The translations under genes and the position numbers were made by a program. This document shows positions 1 through 9,875 of a DNA stretch of 64,000 nt, one piece after another. The first letter of the stretch is position 1. The number at the start of each line of letters is the position of its first letter. The DNA is from Melastoma dodecandrum. Taxonomy: Eukaryota > Streptophyta > Magnoliopsida > Myrtales > Melastomataceae. The notes beneath the pieces are model-generated. The model was not told where the DNA came from and did not search any database. It saw only the letters and a list, made by a program, of their open reading frames with translations. The stretch is from assembly GCA_029817715.1 (NCBI GenBank), contig JARUPY010000397.1, positions 1,426,001 to 1,490,000 of the forward strand, read 5' to 3'.

Positions 1-1269
1 TTTGGAGCGACTCCAAGTTTGCTAAATTTTGCATGTTTTATTGACTGATTGATCTACTAATGACCCCACTGCAATCGTCTGGGAATTGTCAGTCTACTTA
101 GGTAAACACTACTTTCAATATAATGGAGTCCATTGCATATCCAAAACTTGCAAATATTTTGCATTATCGGGAAGTTAAAATTTCTCAGGTGCTTACAATG
201 ACGAAGACGCTGCGGCAGAGCATATGATTTGGCTGCACTCAAGTTCTGGGGCACCTTGACCTTCACCAACTTTCCGGTAAGATGAGAATCCCAGAAAGGA
301 AAAAGATTGCGTGCTCGAAATGATTTGAGATGACTGCAATCGTTCTCTACTTATCAGGTATGAGATTATGAGAAGGAGGTAGAGGAAATGAAGAGTGTAA
401 CCAAGGAGGAATACCTGGCTTCCTTAAGAAGGCTGGTTTCAAGTTTATTACCAGTTTCTCTGACTCTGGGACTTCTTCTCCCGATAAACAATCTTCGCAT
501 GCACATTGCTGCAGGAAGAGCAGCGGATTCTCGAGAGGTGTATCCAAGTACAGAGGAGTTGCAAGGCATCAACACAATGGAAGATGGGAGGCGAGGATTG
601 GCGAGTGTTCGATAACAAGCACCTCCATCTTGGCACTTACAGTAAGTGCCGTCTATGGTTGTGGCCTGAACAGCTGAAAATGGATCTAAGAGTGCTTTCC
701 CCGACAGGTAATCAAGACAAAGCAGCACGTGCCTATGACATAGCAGCAATTGAGTACAGGGGGATCAACGTACGCCATCACCAACTTTGATCTGAGTACC
801 TACATCAGGTGGCTGAAGCCAGGGACAAGCACACATGCTGCGGCACTTGAGCAACAAGCTGCAAGGCAGACAGCAGAAACCGAGATTGTCCTCGAGAACA
901 CTGGGTTTAACCCAAGGAACAAGCCCATCCAGCTTTCCCAGTTTAGTATTAATCCTTTCGGGACGAATTACCTCAAACCTAAGGAGGACACGATCATGCA
1001 GGAACTTCCCTTCAACCTGAACAATGCATCTTCGTCATCTCCTACTGCCCTTGGCCTCCTCCTGAGATCGTCAATATTCGGAGAACTCAGGCAGAAGAAC
1101 ACAGCCATCCATGAGGATGATACCTATGCTGAAGAAGCAAAGAACACAATCAAGACTTGATGAAGTGTATCCAGGCCTTCTACCAGCAAGGGAGGTGTTC
1201 CAGTACATGTGCTCGACGGGCCACGACGAGATAGAACTGCACGAAGAAGACCTGCAATTTGCACTTTGA
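1..1269 (+). pseudogene. AP2-family transcription factor (WRI1/ADAP-like), 3' part, broken
   Basis: This is the 3' portion of a gene for a nuclear DNA-binding factor with two AP2 repeats; the 5' exons lie outside the window. Exons can be followed at 189-276, 358-431, 515-641 and 708-1269. They encode the end of AP2 repeat 1 (GAYNDEDAAA, then AYDLAALKFWG after a frame change), the linker EEYLASLRR, repeat 2 ([29 protein letters not shown]) and TNFDLSTYIRWLKPG, followed by an acidic tail. This is the arrangement seen in WRI1, WRI3/4 and ADAP relatives. The frame is broken four times: a base is missing near 217, an in-frame TGA lies at 361-363, a base is missing near 602, and the frame shifts near 771. 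The intron after 431 would need a GC donor. Four lesions favour a pseudogene, but clustered indel errors are possible. The family call is firm; the exact subgroup is not. Confidence 0.72.
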
Positions 1270-2195
1270 TCGTCGGACAAAACAAGTAAAACTCGAGTAA
1301 CCTATAATTGCGGTAGAGGAGGGAAATAAGGCAAATTTCCTAATCTTTCAAATAAATATTTCCATTCAGCTTGTTTCTCAGGAAAAAACAGGTCCTAGCA
1401 CATCATTTGAAATTGAAACTACACAATAAGGTTAAGCACCGGACACTTTTATCATTATGTAGGTGCCAGTTGTCTGTCAATTCATAGTATGAAATCATAG
1501 CAACGCTCCGTGCCATGACCAAATGCGAGCAGAGTCAAAATGGAGAAAACTCCATTCCATTCCGAGGTGATTCCAGGAAACAAATACATCACTATAGTAC
1601 AGCAGCAGCTCAATTATGCATTACTAAACCCAAAAAAGAATCAACAACAGCATCATGATTAGAGTTTGTGTCGATTCACTAGATTTCAGCCAAGTCAACC
1701 ATTCCAATGCCCACATGAAGGAAATAGGATTTCCTAGTTCAACAATGTGATCTGATGAAACTTCAGGATGTTATTTCATCCACAAACAGACAGAATTAGG
1801 GGGTAATCAAATATCTGAAACATTTCTGCCATGGGAAGAACCAAAAACAATCACCCATCTATAGAAGATCATGTGGAAAAAGAAGATGATCCGAACCAGG
1901 TCCGTGTTTCGTATAGCAAAATTTCATAAGTTCAGTAAACAGTATTTTCTCTCCAAACGACCATAACATAGGTCATAAAGTTAAAAGTAAAGAAAGCCCA
2001 CCAAACATCCCAGTTCACAAGAAAAATGAGCAGAACAGGAGTGTGAGTCGGTACCGCTGAATGCCTCCCCATGAACTACACATCCACCCAACTCTCTCGA
2101 CAATTCATTTTGTCCTCACCCAAATGCTTCTTCGCTATCATGTTACACAAGCTATGTTTATTTTGAGTTACCAATATCATGTTACAAAAGCAAGG
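1270..2195. other. Intergenic spacer between convergent genes
   Basis: No coding signal is visible. The interval should hold the 3' untranslated regions of the AP2-like gene (plus strand) and of the membrane-protein gene (minus strand). Confidence 0.5.
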
Positions 2196-4240
2196 TCAAA
2201 ACTGCTTCCTCTTGCTCCTAAAGAGCCTGTCTCGCTTACTCCAGACATATAGAAAACTACCAACAGCAGCCAAGGACATTGTCACTGGAAACCATGGGAA
2301 AGGCGGTTCCTGGAAGCAGACAAGCGATGCCTCGAGTTCCTGGGAAGCACAATAAACAATTGCATGCATTCCGTAGAGATCATGATCCGATGACCTCAAG
2401 TAATAGAAAGCCATCTCAAAATCATAACGCGACAGTGCTGAGATGGCCTTATCGAGCTTATGCTTGAAAAGATTCCACCTCTGTGTGAATTCATTGTTCT
2501 GATTGTGCATGAGAAAGTCCTTATCTCCTCCATGAGCAATCACAGACTCAAGAACATCAACCGCACTCGTGATACTATAATTGAGGGATGGGAGGAACAG
2601 GTTCCTCCGAGCGGCATCCTTCTGCACAAAAGTCAAGGAACTCAGAGAACGGCCCAAACGGTGTGTTTCCGACACTCCATGTATAATCCACATGGGTACT
2701 GTTATAGATCGGACTCCAAAGCAAGTGTGTGGGCGAGACCCCCCACATGCTCTGTAATATGGAGCCCACTAACGGCCGTTCGAGCTCCCTTGTTGGGAGG
2801 AACACATGGCGCCCATTACAGCTGTACTCGCTCACCGTCTGCGTGTTCTTCGTCCTCACTGCAACAACCATATCCTTGAAAGATACCGCCTGATGGTACC
2901 TGTCAAGCAAAAACATGCCGGGAACCTCCAAATCGAAGATGTACACGGGAAGCAGCCGAGGGAAATCATCATCCTCAGGGATCCCAGCTGACTTCCGGAA
3001 CTCATCAGTGGAGTCCAAAATCACCTGATGCAACAGCTTCGAGTCGAGATACTCACTCACTGTAAGTGTATAGTTGTCAAACAAGAACCTTGACGTGTAG
3101 GAGTTGGTAGCCCTGACAATTGCGTAAGAGCATATAGCACACTCACTGTACTTAACTGGGTAATAGGTAAACCTTAATGACTGGCCGCTCAATAGAAGTC
3201 CATTGCTATTAACTTCATCCATGAAACTACGCTCCACATTCCTCCAATCAAAATCCCCCGTCTTACCATCTCTGCTGACAACGTACACGAATTGAACGAT
3301 CAACGAGTTCTCAAAAGGGACAGGAACTCTCAGAGACGGAGTGACTAGTACCTGGTACGCGCTCCAGGTTATTGAAGCCACATCAGCTATCATCCCTTTC
3401 CCAGATCTCGTCTTTCCATGGAGGGTTGCCAGGGGGTGAAAATCGCCCCTCGGGAGCACCCCGTCGCCAGAGACTGCGGGACCGTAATCGCAGGTCCCGC
3501 ACCAATGTCAATCCAGGCGTACCTGTCGTGGCCAGTCCAGATAGTGCCGAGACACTTGGTGACGGCAGGAGAGAAAGGGTCGGGGTTACCGGGGGCGTAA
3601 TTGTAGGCGTAAGGGCGGGATTGGGGGCCAAGGTCGAGGAAGTAGAGGTAGACAGCAGTGGGGTGGGGATCGGACTTAATGGAGCTCTCGAAGTGCGATC
3701 GGATGTGTTCATCGACGGGTGAGTGAGGGATGGAGGCCAGCGAGGAGCGGAAGTTGGAGGGCGATTGGGAGAGAGATGAGGAGACGGCCTCGGAGAGGGA
3801 GGTGGAGAGGGAGGGGGGGCGTGGGAGACATCAAGCTGTGGAGAGTGGGAGAGGGACAGAGAGTGGGAATCGGAGGAGAAGGGAGAGATGACGTGAAAGC
3901 GGGAGGCGGGGAAGGAGGCGAGGTAGGCGGAGAGGAGAGAGGAGGAAGCTTTGGGGAAGGCGGAGCCGACGAGGACGACGTGGACGGAGACGTAGACGGA
4001 GAGGGAGAGGAGGGAGGAGATGAGGTCCCGCTGGTGGGAGGAGGAGGAGGAGGACAGGGCAGATTTGACGGAGGAAGGGAGGGAGTGGAAGGAGTCGTTG
4101 GTGGCGGAGGGGTCGCGGCCGTACTGGGAGGTGAGGAAGGCGTCGAGGCCGAGAATGGGAGCTGAGTAGGCATCGGTCGTGCAGTGGGAGATTATCAGGA
4201 GGATGAGGAGGAGGGGGAGCAACGCCGCCGTGGGCGGCAT
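2196..4240 (-). CDS. Type I membrane protein, At3g28720-like, with three frame breaks
   Basis: This is a single-exon gene for a secretory-pathway protein of unknown biochemical function, related (from memory) to Arabidopsis At3g28720. The ATG at 4238-4240 starts a hydrophobic signal segment (LLPLLLILLIISHC) followed by SAPILGLDAFLTSQYGRD. The middle part reads WTGHDRYAWIDIGAGP and GVLPRGDFHPLATLHGK. The C-terminal part reads FVQKDAARRN, NLFKHKLDKAISALSRYDFE and YYLRSSDHDLYGMH, then one membrane segment near PFPWFPVTMSLAAVGSFLYV and the tail KRKQF. That tail fits a KxKxx ER-retrieval signal. Family similarity crosses three reading frames, so at least three indels are present: one in a run of seven G at 3823-3829, one near 3490, and one in a CT-repeat near 2645. 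Total length of about 680 codons is close to the expected family length. The lesions all sit in or near simple repeats, so assembly error is as likely as gene death. Confidence 0.7.
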
Positions 4241-4462
4241 GGTGGCGGCGTCAGGGGCAGAAGAGGAGGACTCGAGTCGTCGAATTTGGGAAGCCGCTCG
4301 ACCTTGGGCTGGGGGGTGGAGCGGCGCGAATTCTTGGGAACCGGTCAAGGAGAGAGCCGGTTCGGTCAGGTCGGTTCCTTTGAATCGATTTAGACGGATC
4401 GAACTGAATAGACCGGATCACCGTTTCGGTAAAAAAAATGTGAAATGATAAATGCAGTGGGC
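4241..4462. other. Short upstream region of the membrane-protein gene
   Basis: GC-rich leader of the minus-strand gene. No motif can be named with confidence. Confidence 0.3.
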
Positions 4463-4695
4463 TTTGTTTCTTATAGGTTTGTACGGATGTACGATTTGTT
4501 TTAAAAAAATTCGTCAAAAATCATTCAAGTTTGAAAAATTACGGAAATACCGTCGATGGGGCGCGTTTTGAAAACGCGCCCCCCGAAAACGCGCCCTCCG
4601 TGAAAATGGGTAGGGGCGGGTTCTCAAAACCCGCCCCTCCAATACTTATATAAAAAAGTAGGGTTTCGAAGGGCGGGTTTTGAAAAACCGCCCTC

Positions 4696-4750
4696 TAGCT
4701 GAGTTGGTAAAAATAATTTTTAATTTACAAGTGGTCTTGGGTTCGATTCC
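4696..4750 (+). promoter_or_regulatory. tRNA-like A-box and B-box, left arm
   Basis: TAGCTGAGTTGG at 4696-4707 matches the Pol III A-box and GGTTCGATTCC at 4740-4750 matches the B-box. The start-to-start distance is 44 bases, which equals the distance between positions 8 and 52 of a tRNA. The sequence between them is AT-rich and does not form a convincing anticodon arm, so this is a tRNA-derived remnant and not a working tRNA gene. Confidence 0.55.
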
Positions 4751-4810
4751 TGTTAGGACGAAAATTTTTTTAATTTTTTGAAAAAACATTACTCAAAATT
4801 GTTGCTAAGA

Positions 4811-4866
4811 GGAATCGAACCCAAGACCTTTCGCAAATTAACGAAACACTTTGACCGACTAAGCTA
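4811..4866 (-). promoter_or_regulatory. tRNA-like A-box and B-box, right arm (inverted copy)
   Basis: Read on the minus strand, TAGCTTAGTCGG (4866 to 4855) and GGTTCGATTCC (4821 to 4811) repeat the two boxes of the left arm, 45 bases apart. The two tRNA-like units point toward each other within the foldback. Confidence 0.55.
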
Positions 4867-5199
4867 GAGGGGGGTAATTTATTTACTTATGGAAAACCCG
4901 CCCCCGAAACCCTCTTTTTTTTTTAAAGTGTTCCTCTTTATTATTTGGGGGACGCGTTTTCAAAATGCGCCCCCTCGACGGTATTCAGGTAATTTCTCAA
5001 ACTCGGACCATTTTTCGCGAATTTTTTAAAAAACGAACGGTAATACCGTACAAACCTCTTTGTTTCTTATGTATGCACTTTTCAGATGTTTGGACATGAT
5101 TTTGTTTGTGTTTGAATGAAAACTCTGCTTCGAATTTGGATATTTTATTCTTTTGTGTACAACATGTGGAAATTATTAGAAGTGTTTTCTCCCGTCACA

Positions 5200-5655
5200 T
5201 AAATAACTCTAAGTTTAAAACTTAGAGTTGCGTCGCACTGGGATAATTCAGAGTTTGATATTAAAAAATTTTCTGTCAAAATTGCTCACTTAATAAGGTG
5301 ACTGGTCGAATACTCAGAGTTTAAAAATTTTCTAAGATGTCTGATCGAACACTGAGTTTAAAACTCGAATTTGATATACTTAGAAAATTTTCTAGTTTGT
5401 CTAATCGAACTTTGAGTTTGAAACTCGGAATTTGATATACTTAGAAAATTTTTGTGCCAAAATTGTTCACTTAATAGGGTGTCTTACCGAACTCTTAGTT
5501 TTAATATCAAGAACTCCGAGTTTAGAACTTAGAATCCATACAACGGCAGATTTCACATGAACTCTGTGCAACTCAGAGTTCAGACGGGGAACATTTGAAC
5601 TATGAGTTTGTAACTTAGAGTTTTTTATAATACGAACTATGTGTTATAAACTCAC
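5200..5655. repeat. AT-rich region of imperfect palindromes (GAGTTT-n-AAACTC type)
   Basis: The stretch contains repeated small palindromes such as CTCTAAGTTTAAAACTTAGAG near 5208, GAGTTTAAAACTC near 5351 and GAGTTTGAAACTC near 5414. It also has a direct repeat of about 65 bases: TTTGATATACTTAGAAAATT occurs near 5367 and 5431. Similar text occurs near 13.8-13.95 kb and 28.95-29.15 kb. The family is not recognised. Confidence 0.5.
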
Positions 5656-7247
5656 AATTACTAGCATTATAATATGAATTTAAGGTTTGACCAACATATT
5701 TCGCAAATTAGTTTACGAACTAACATATTAAAGAACAAAGCTCGGAGAGATTATTGATGTATTTGCAGGTTTAATAATAAAAGCAGTGGACAAAATAATT
5801 CAAACCCAATAATGGATAAACCATGCGCCAAAATAACCGGTTAATAGTACAAACTGATAAACCCCCATTTTAACATTGTCTCCGTACTCAAAGAAGAGTT
5901 TTACTAGTAAGGTTGATTTGATTTGTAAAATATTTTACGAAATAATCGATTAAATTCAAAATTACTTAATAATCTGAGTTCAATTTTTTAAAAAATATAA
6001 CGTTGTAAACGTGGAATTTACCTAAAAGAAATAAAAACTCGACGTTGGCAAAAAATGATGAGTTTCATAATTATGTCGTGCAAACTGATATTATTAACAT
6101 CAAATTTTATATATATTAATCAAGAAATTTTAAACTACCAAAAAATATTTTACGAATAAACGTAAACTTTAACAAGTAACGAAACCGATAACCCCACCCC
6201 AGAATAATAATGATGGTATTCTAAGTTTGTGTTTCTTTTTTGTTTGCGGGGTGTTTACCTTGGTGTTTTCCGGCACAAGAAATTCCCTATCACATGTCAT
6301 TGAAAAATTTCATGGTGGGTTTAATTCAACTGGGGATGGTAAATATAAGGGAAAAATAATCGGGGTCAAATCCATATACCATGACCGAGATGATATCAAA
6401 CAAAAACACAATAATTTGGTCATTTTATTCACTGACCGTGGAGGTCAAACTTACCATTTTCATCTGTATATATGTCACGATGACATGACAACAACTTGCA
6501 AAAGGGGGAGATGATTAATCAGGGTGGGTTACATCACATCATCCCGGGATTTCTCCAACATTGATATTTTATTCGGTTTTGTCCGTCCATCCCTAATTTC
6601 ATTCAATTGGTTAAGAAAAAGTACGCACGATCTCCAATTAATTAATTAATTAAAAAATTAACAATCAAACATTGACTAGTGTTTGCTCAATACCAATTTA
6701 TATGGGATACTATTTTTTTGACTAACTTAAATTTTATTTAATTAATTAATTAATGTGGAGTGCCCGACCGGATTCTGGGACAACCGGCGGAACTTAACGT
6801 AAAAAAAAAAAGAACCTTAAAAATAAAAAAAAATGATAAAAAGGAGAAAAGGAGGACCGGGACAATGGAAAAGGAAGATGGGGATTGGTGTCTGATAATA
6901 AGAAAAAGACGGGAAACAAGAATCCCATCAGCCCACTGGAAAAATACCATCCCACTCTCGGGTTTAAGAGTCAGCCCCCGGTTTTCCCTTCCATCCCATC
7001 CCATTTTTAATATTACACTACTTCCTCCTCCCTCTCCCTCCCCCTACCCACTACATTATCCTCTTTCCCGAGTTCTTTTCATTTCCGTCCCCTTTTCTCC
7101 CCCCGGGGGTTGTTTATGGGGGGGGCTTCCCTGTTGGAAATTTCACGCCTTGACGCGTGACCACTTCGGGTTTTTTTTTATCCGTTTCTTTTCTGGAGGT
7201 TTGATCGGAGGGTTGGTGGTTTTGTTGTTGTTGTTGTTGTTGGGTGA
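5656..7247. other. Intergenic DNA and probable promoter/5' leader of the cysteine oxidase gene
   Basis: The part up to about 6.7 kb is AT-rich, with two short (TTAA)-type runs near 6640 and 6740 and no supported gene. A 95-codon open frame at 6227-6514 has no recognisable domain. From about 7020 to 7247 the plus strand is pyrimidine-rich (CTTCCTCCTCCCTCTCC), typical of a plant 5' untranslated leader for the gene that follows. Confidence 0.4.
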
Positions 7248-8938
7248 ATGGGGATTACTCCTGCCGTGTGTGACAAGATAGGAAAGGAGGAGTATTTGGA
7301 GGTGGCGGCTAAGTTTGATGCTAGTGCTGGTAGTAATCATAGGAACGGGGAGGCAGCCGGCAATAACAAGTCTAGGAAGAACCGGCGGCGTCAGAGGAAG
7401 GTCCCCGTTATGGCCTCCCCGGTTCAGGGGCTGTTCGAGACCTGCCGGGAGGTTTTCGCTAATAGCCGCACCGGATTCGTGCCCCCGCCCGAGGACATCT
7501 GCCTCTTGAGGTCCGTTCTGGGTAAGGATTCTTCATTCTCGGTTTTAGCGATCAGACAAGGTGTGTTGTTGCCTGCTAGATCAGTACTTTTTGAGGGTGC
7601 ATTGATTTTTGAGGATACTGGGGCTTCTAAATTGTGGAAATGTACAATCCTAAGTTACTGAATGAAGCATTGTCATAGGCAGTGGTCGGGCACTCGGCAT
7701 TGATAAAATGTTTGTGTAGTTCTGGCTTTTTCATGAGTACTATTTGTTCACATGATCCGGGACTGTTGATGGGAACTTGTTAGTTTTGATTTCAAGACAG
7801 GTAACAACATCCAGTTTTAATCCGTAGGAGACGTGCGTTTTATGTGATCGGGGCACCTTGTCGCGCGCTTTTAGTATTGCCAACTTTAGGGTGTTGTTTA
7901 TTGTCCACTGCAGATAATCTAAGACCTGAGGATCTCGGCCTTAGCGCCAACATGCCGTATTTTCGGAGGATGATGGTTGACAGACCACAAACAATATCAT
8001 ACATACATCTCCACGAGTGCGACAAATTCTCGGTAAACGTGGAATAACTTTTCCAGATGCAACTAGGACTTGTTTATTATCGTCACAGTTATAAAAATGA
8101 CTTTTGGCTGCTCGTGATTCTGTTAACTGTTTCAGATAGGAATCTTCTGTTTGCCACCTTCTGGAGTGATTCCTTTGCATAACCACCCGGGAATGACTGT
8201 TTTCGGTAAGCTCCTTTTCGGAACAATGCATATCAAGTCTTACGACTGGGTCGTCGGCGACATTGGTTCTTCGTCGACCATCTCAACACTAGGTAAGCTT
8301 CTGCTGTCTCAGCAGATTATGAATCGACATAATTTTGTGGTTATCCAGATTGGTGGTTTTTCTTCAAATGAGTGATAGGGATCCTATTCAATAGATTATT
8401 TTGTCGATGCAATGCAAATATTCAAGGAAGAGAGACACGGCACACCAGTTAGACATTTGGTGCTTTAGGATAGGTAGAAGTCTTGCTTTTTATCAGTGGG
8501 ACATTATGAGTTTTTCCTGTGTTGTTTGTCTAGTCCATCCGTCCGGGGCTCGATTAGCAGAAGTCAAGGTCGACTCCGAGTTCACTGCTCCTTGCAACAC
8601 CTCTGTGCTCTACCCAGCAGATGGCGGCAACATGCACTGTTTCACTGGCGTGACAGCTTGCGCCATCCTCGATGTCTTGGGACCACCTTACTCTGATCCT
8701 GACGGACGGCATTGCACGTACTACCGTGACCACCCTCTCACAAACCTATCAGGTACCGATCCTTCTTAACTTTTCACGTTTAGGCCTCACAAACGAATGC
8801 CTTGGGTCACCGATGGAAAATGCAGGCTCCGAAGAGGAGGGCAGTGCTGGCTACGCTTGGCTGGAAGAAATTGAGAAACCTGAAGACTTCAGCGTGGTCG
8901 GGACGCTGTACGGAGGGCCAGCACTGACTCGGAGATGA
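7248..8938 (+). CDS. PCO: Plant cysteine oxidase (PCO1/2-type thiol dioxygenase)
   Basis: This enzyme uses O2 to oxidise the N-terminal cysteine of ERF-VII factors, marking them for the N-degron pathway, so it acts as an oxygen sensor in cytosol and nucleus. Five exons fit GT-AG rules and one continuous frame: 7248-7521, 7914-8032, 8136-8292, 8534-8752 and 8826-8938, giving 293 residues. The N-terminus is basic ([11 protein letters not shown]). The next exons carry [18 protein letters not shown] and HECDKFS. The cupin core shows the iron-binding histidines in [17 protein letters not shown] and [10 protein letters not shown], then [20 protein letters not shown]. The C-terminus is [14 protein letters not shown] and ends LTRR. 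All key residues and splice sites are intact. The MPYF signature and basic N-terminus resemble hypoxia-inducible group A (PCO1/2), which is an inference. Confidence 0.92.
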
Positions 8939-9875
8939 GAAAGGAGAGAGACTATTTCAACAACATCGACACCAAAAGAATGTTTCGTCAACCTCCCAAA
9001 CTCCTGCGAAGAATTCTAGAAAGGGCAAGAGGAGAAGAACGCACAGGGAATTTGGGGGGCTTTACTGTTTTCTGTTTAGGACAGAGATGGCACCAGCCAC
9101 CTGGTTGCTGATCTTATTCGGGGAAGTTTGATTGTATATAGACACTCAAAAGAAAGGGGGGGCAGAATAGAACCAGGACAGGACAAGCATAGGGGTTTCA
9201 AAAAGGTTGTTTGTCCTTGCCCCATGCCCATTACATTTGACAAGACATTACAGTTTCTGTTAATGGGATTCTGGTATTAACGTGCTTTATGACACCAAAT
9301 CTAGGGAAATTCTTGCGCTGAGTGTATGCGACCCATACAACAACACATTCTTGCACATGACATGTTTCCTACTTACTATCCCTTCCACCTCCTTCAACAG
9401 GGGAGGGGGGCGGGGGGGAAGTAATCGAATTGACAAAATGAGAAACTACTTTTACGTCGGCCAGGGTCCCCATGTCTGACTAAAAAAAGGAGAGCAAAAT
9501 TTTGGGGTTCAACCGACCTGTCAGGAAACAGACTCCCGCGGTGCCTCCTGCATCAGATAACAAGCAGGCAGAAAGAAGCTATGGACTTCCTTGGAGCTGG
9601 CCGAAGCTTAATCCTCCCTTCTATTCTTTCAATGGGTTCCAACATCCGAGTCTCCAAGGGCCTAACAAATTAGAGCCACTTGTAACGCATCACACAAGAA
9701 GCAAGCTAAATTGAAGCATCTTCGTGTCACCGGCAGGTCGCATATGTCGAAATTAGCAGTTTCCATGCTTTGTCTCAGGTAAACGGGATGCATGTTTTAG
9801 GAAGCTCCCTCCAATCACTGAAAGCATTGACTTAAGCCAGGGATTTTGTCGTTACCAGTGAATACATTTGGCTAA
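8939..9875. other. Shared 3' region of PCO and GUF1
   Basis: The two genes converge here. The PCO 3' untranslated region should occupy the first few hundred bases and the GUF1 3' end the last. No further gene is seen; a G-rich stretch lies near 9403-9417. Confidence 0.45.

Larger units (their letters stand above)
4463..5070. mobile_element. Foldback/MITE-like element with target-site duplication and inverted tRNA-like boxes
   Basis: The two ends are inverted repeats: GGTTTGTACGG starts at 4476 and CCGTACAAACC ends at 5056. The similarity continues inward along both arms, including CGTCGA plus GGGGCGCGTTTTGAAAACGC on the left and its counterpart on the right, for roughly 250 bases each. The 12-base word TTTGTTTCTTAT flanks the element at 4463-4474 and 5059-5070 and is the likely target duplication. 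Its size fits Mutator-type elements best (usually 9-11 bases). Each arm carries a tRNA-like unit with A-box and B-box. No transposase is encoded, so the element is non-autonomous. Confidence 0.72.

Noticed and set aside
3709..4173. Pro/Ser-rich frame on the minus strand and Gly/Arg-rich frame on the plus strand
   Set aside because: Both are alternative frames of the GC-rich 5' part of the membrane-protein gene.
4690..4870. Possible genuine tRNA genes
   Set aside because: A-box and B-box spacing fits, but acceptor and anticodon stems do not pair and the copies lie in an inverted repeat.
6227..6514. 95-codon frame in AT-rich spacer
   Set aside because: No family recognised, no splice or promoter context; could be chance.
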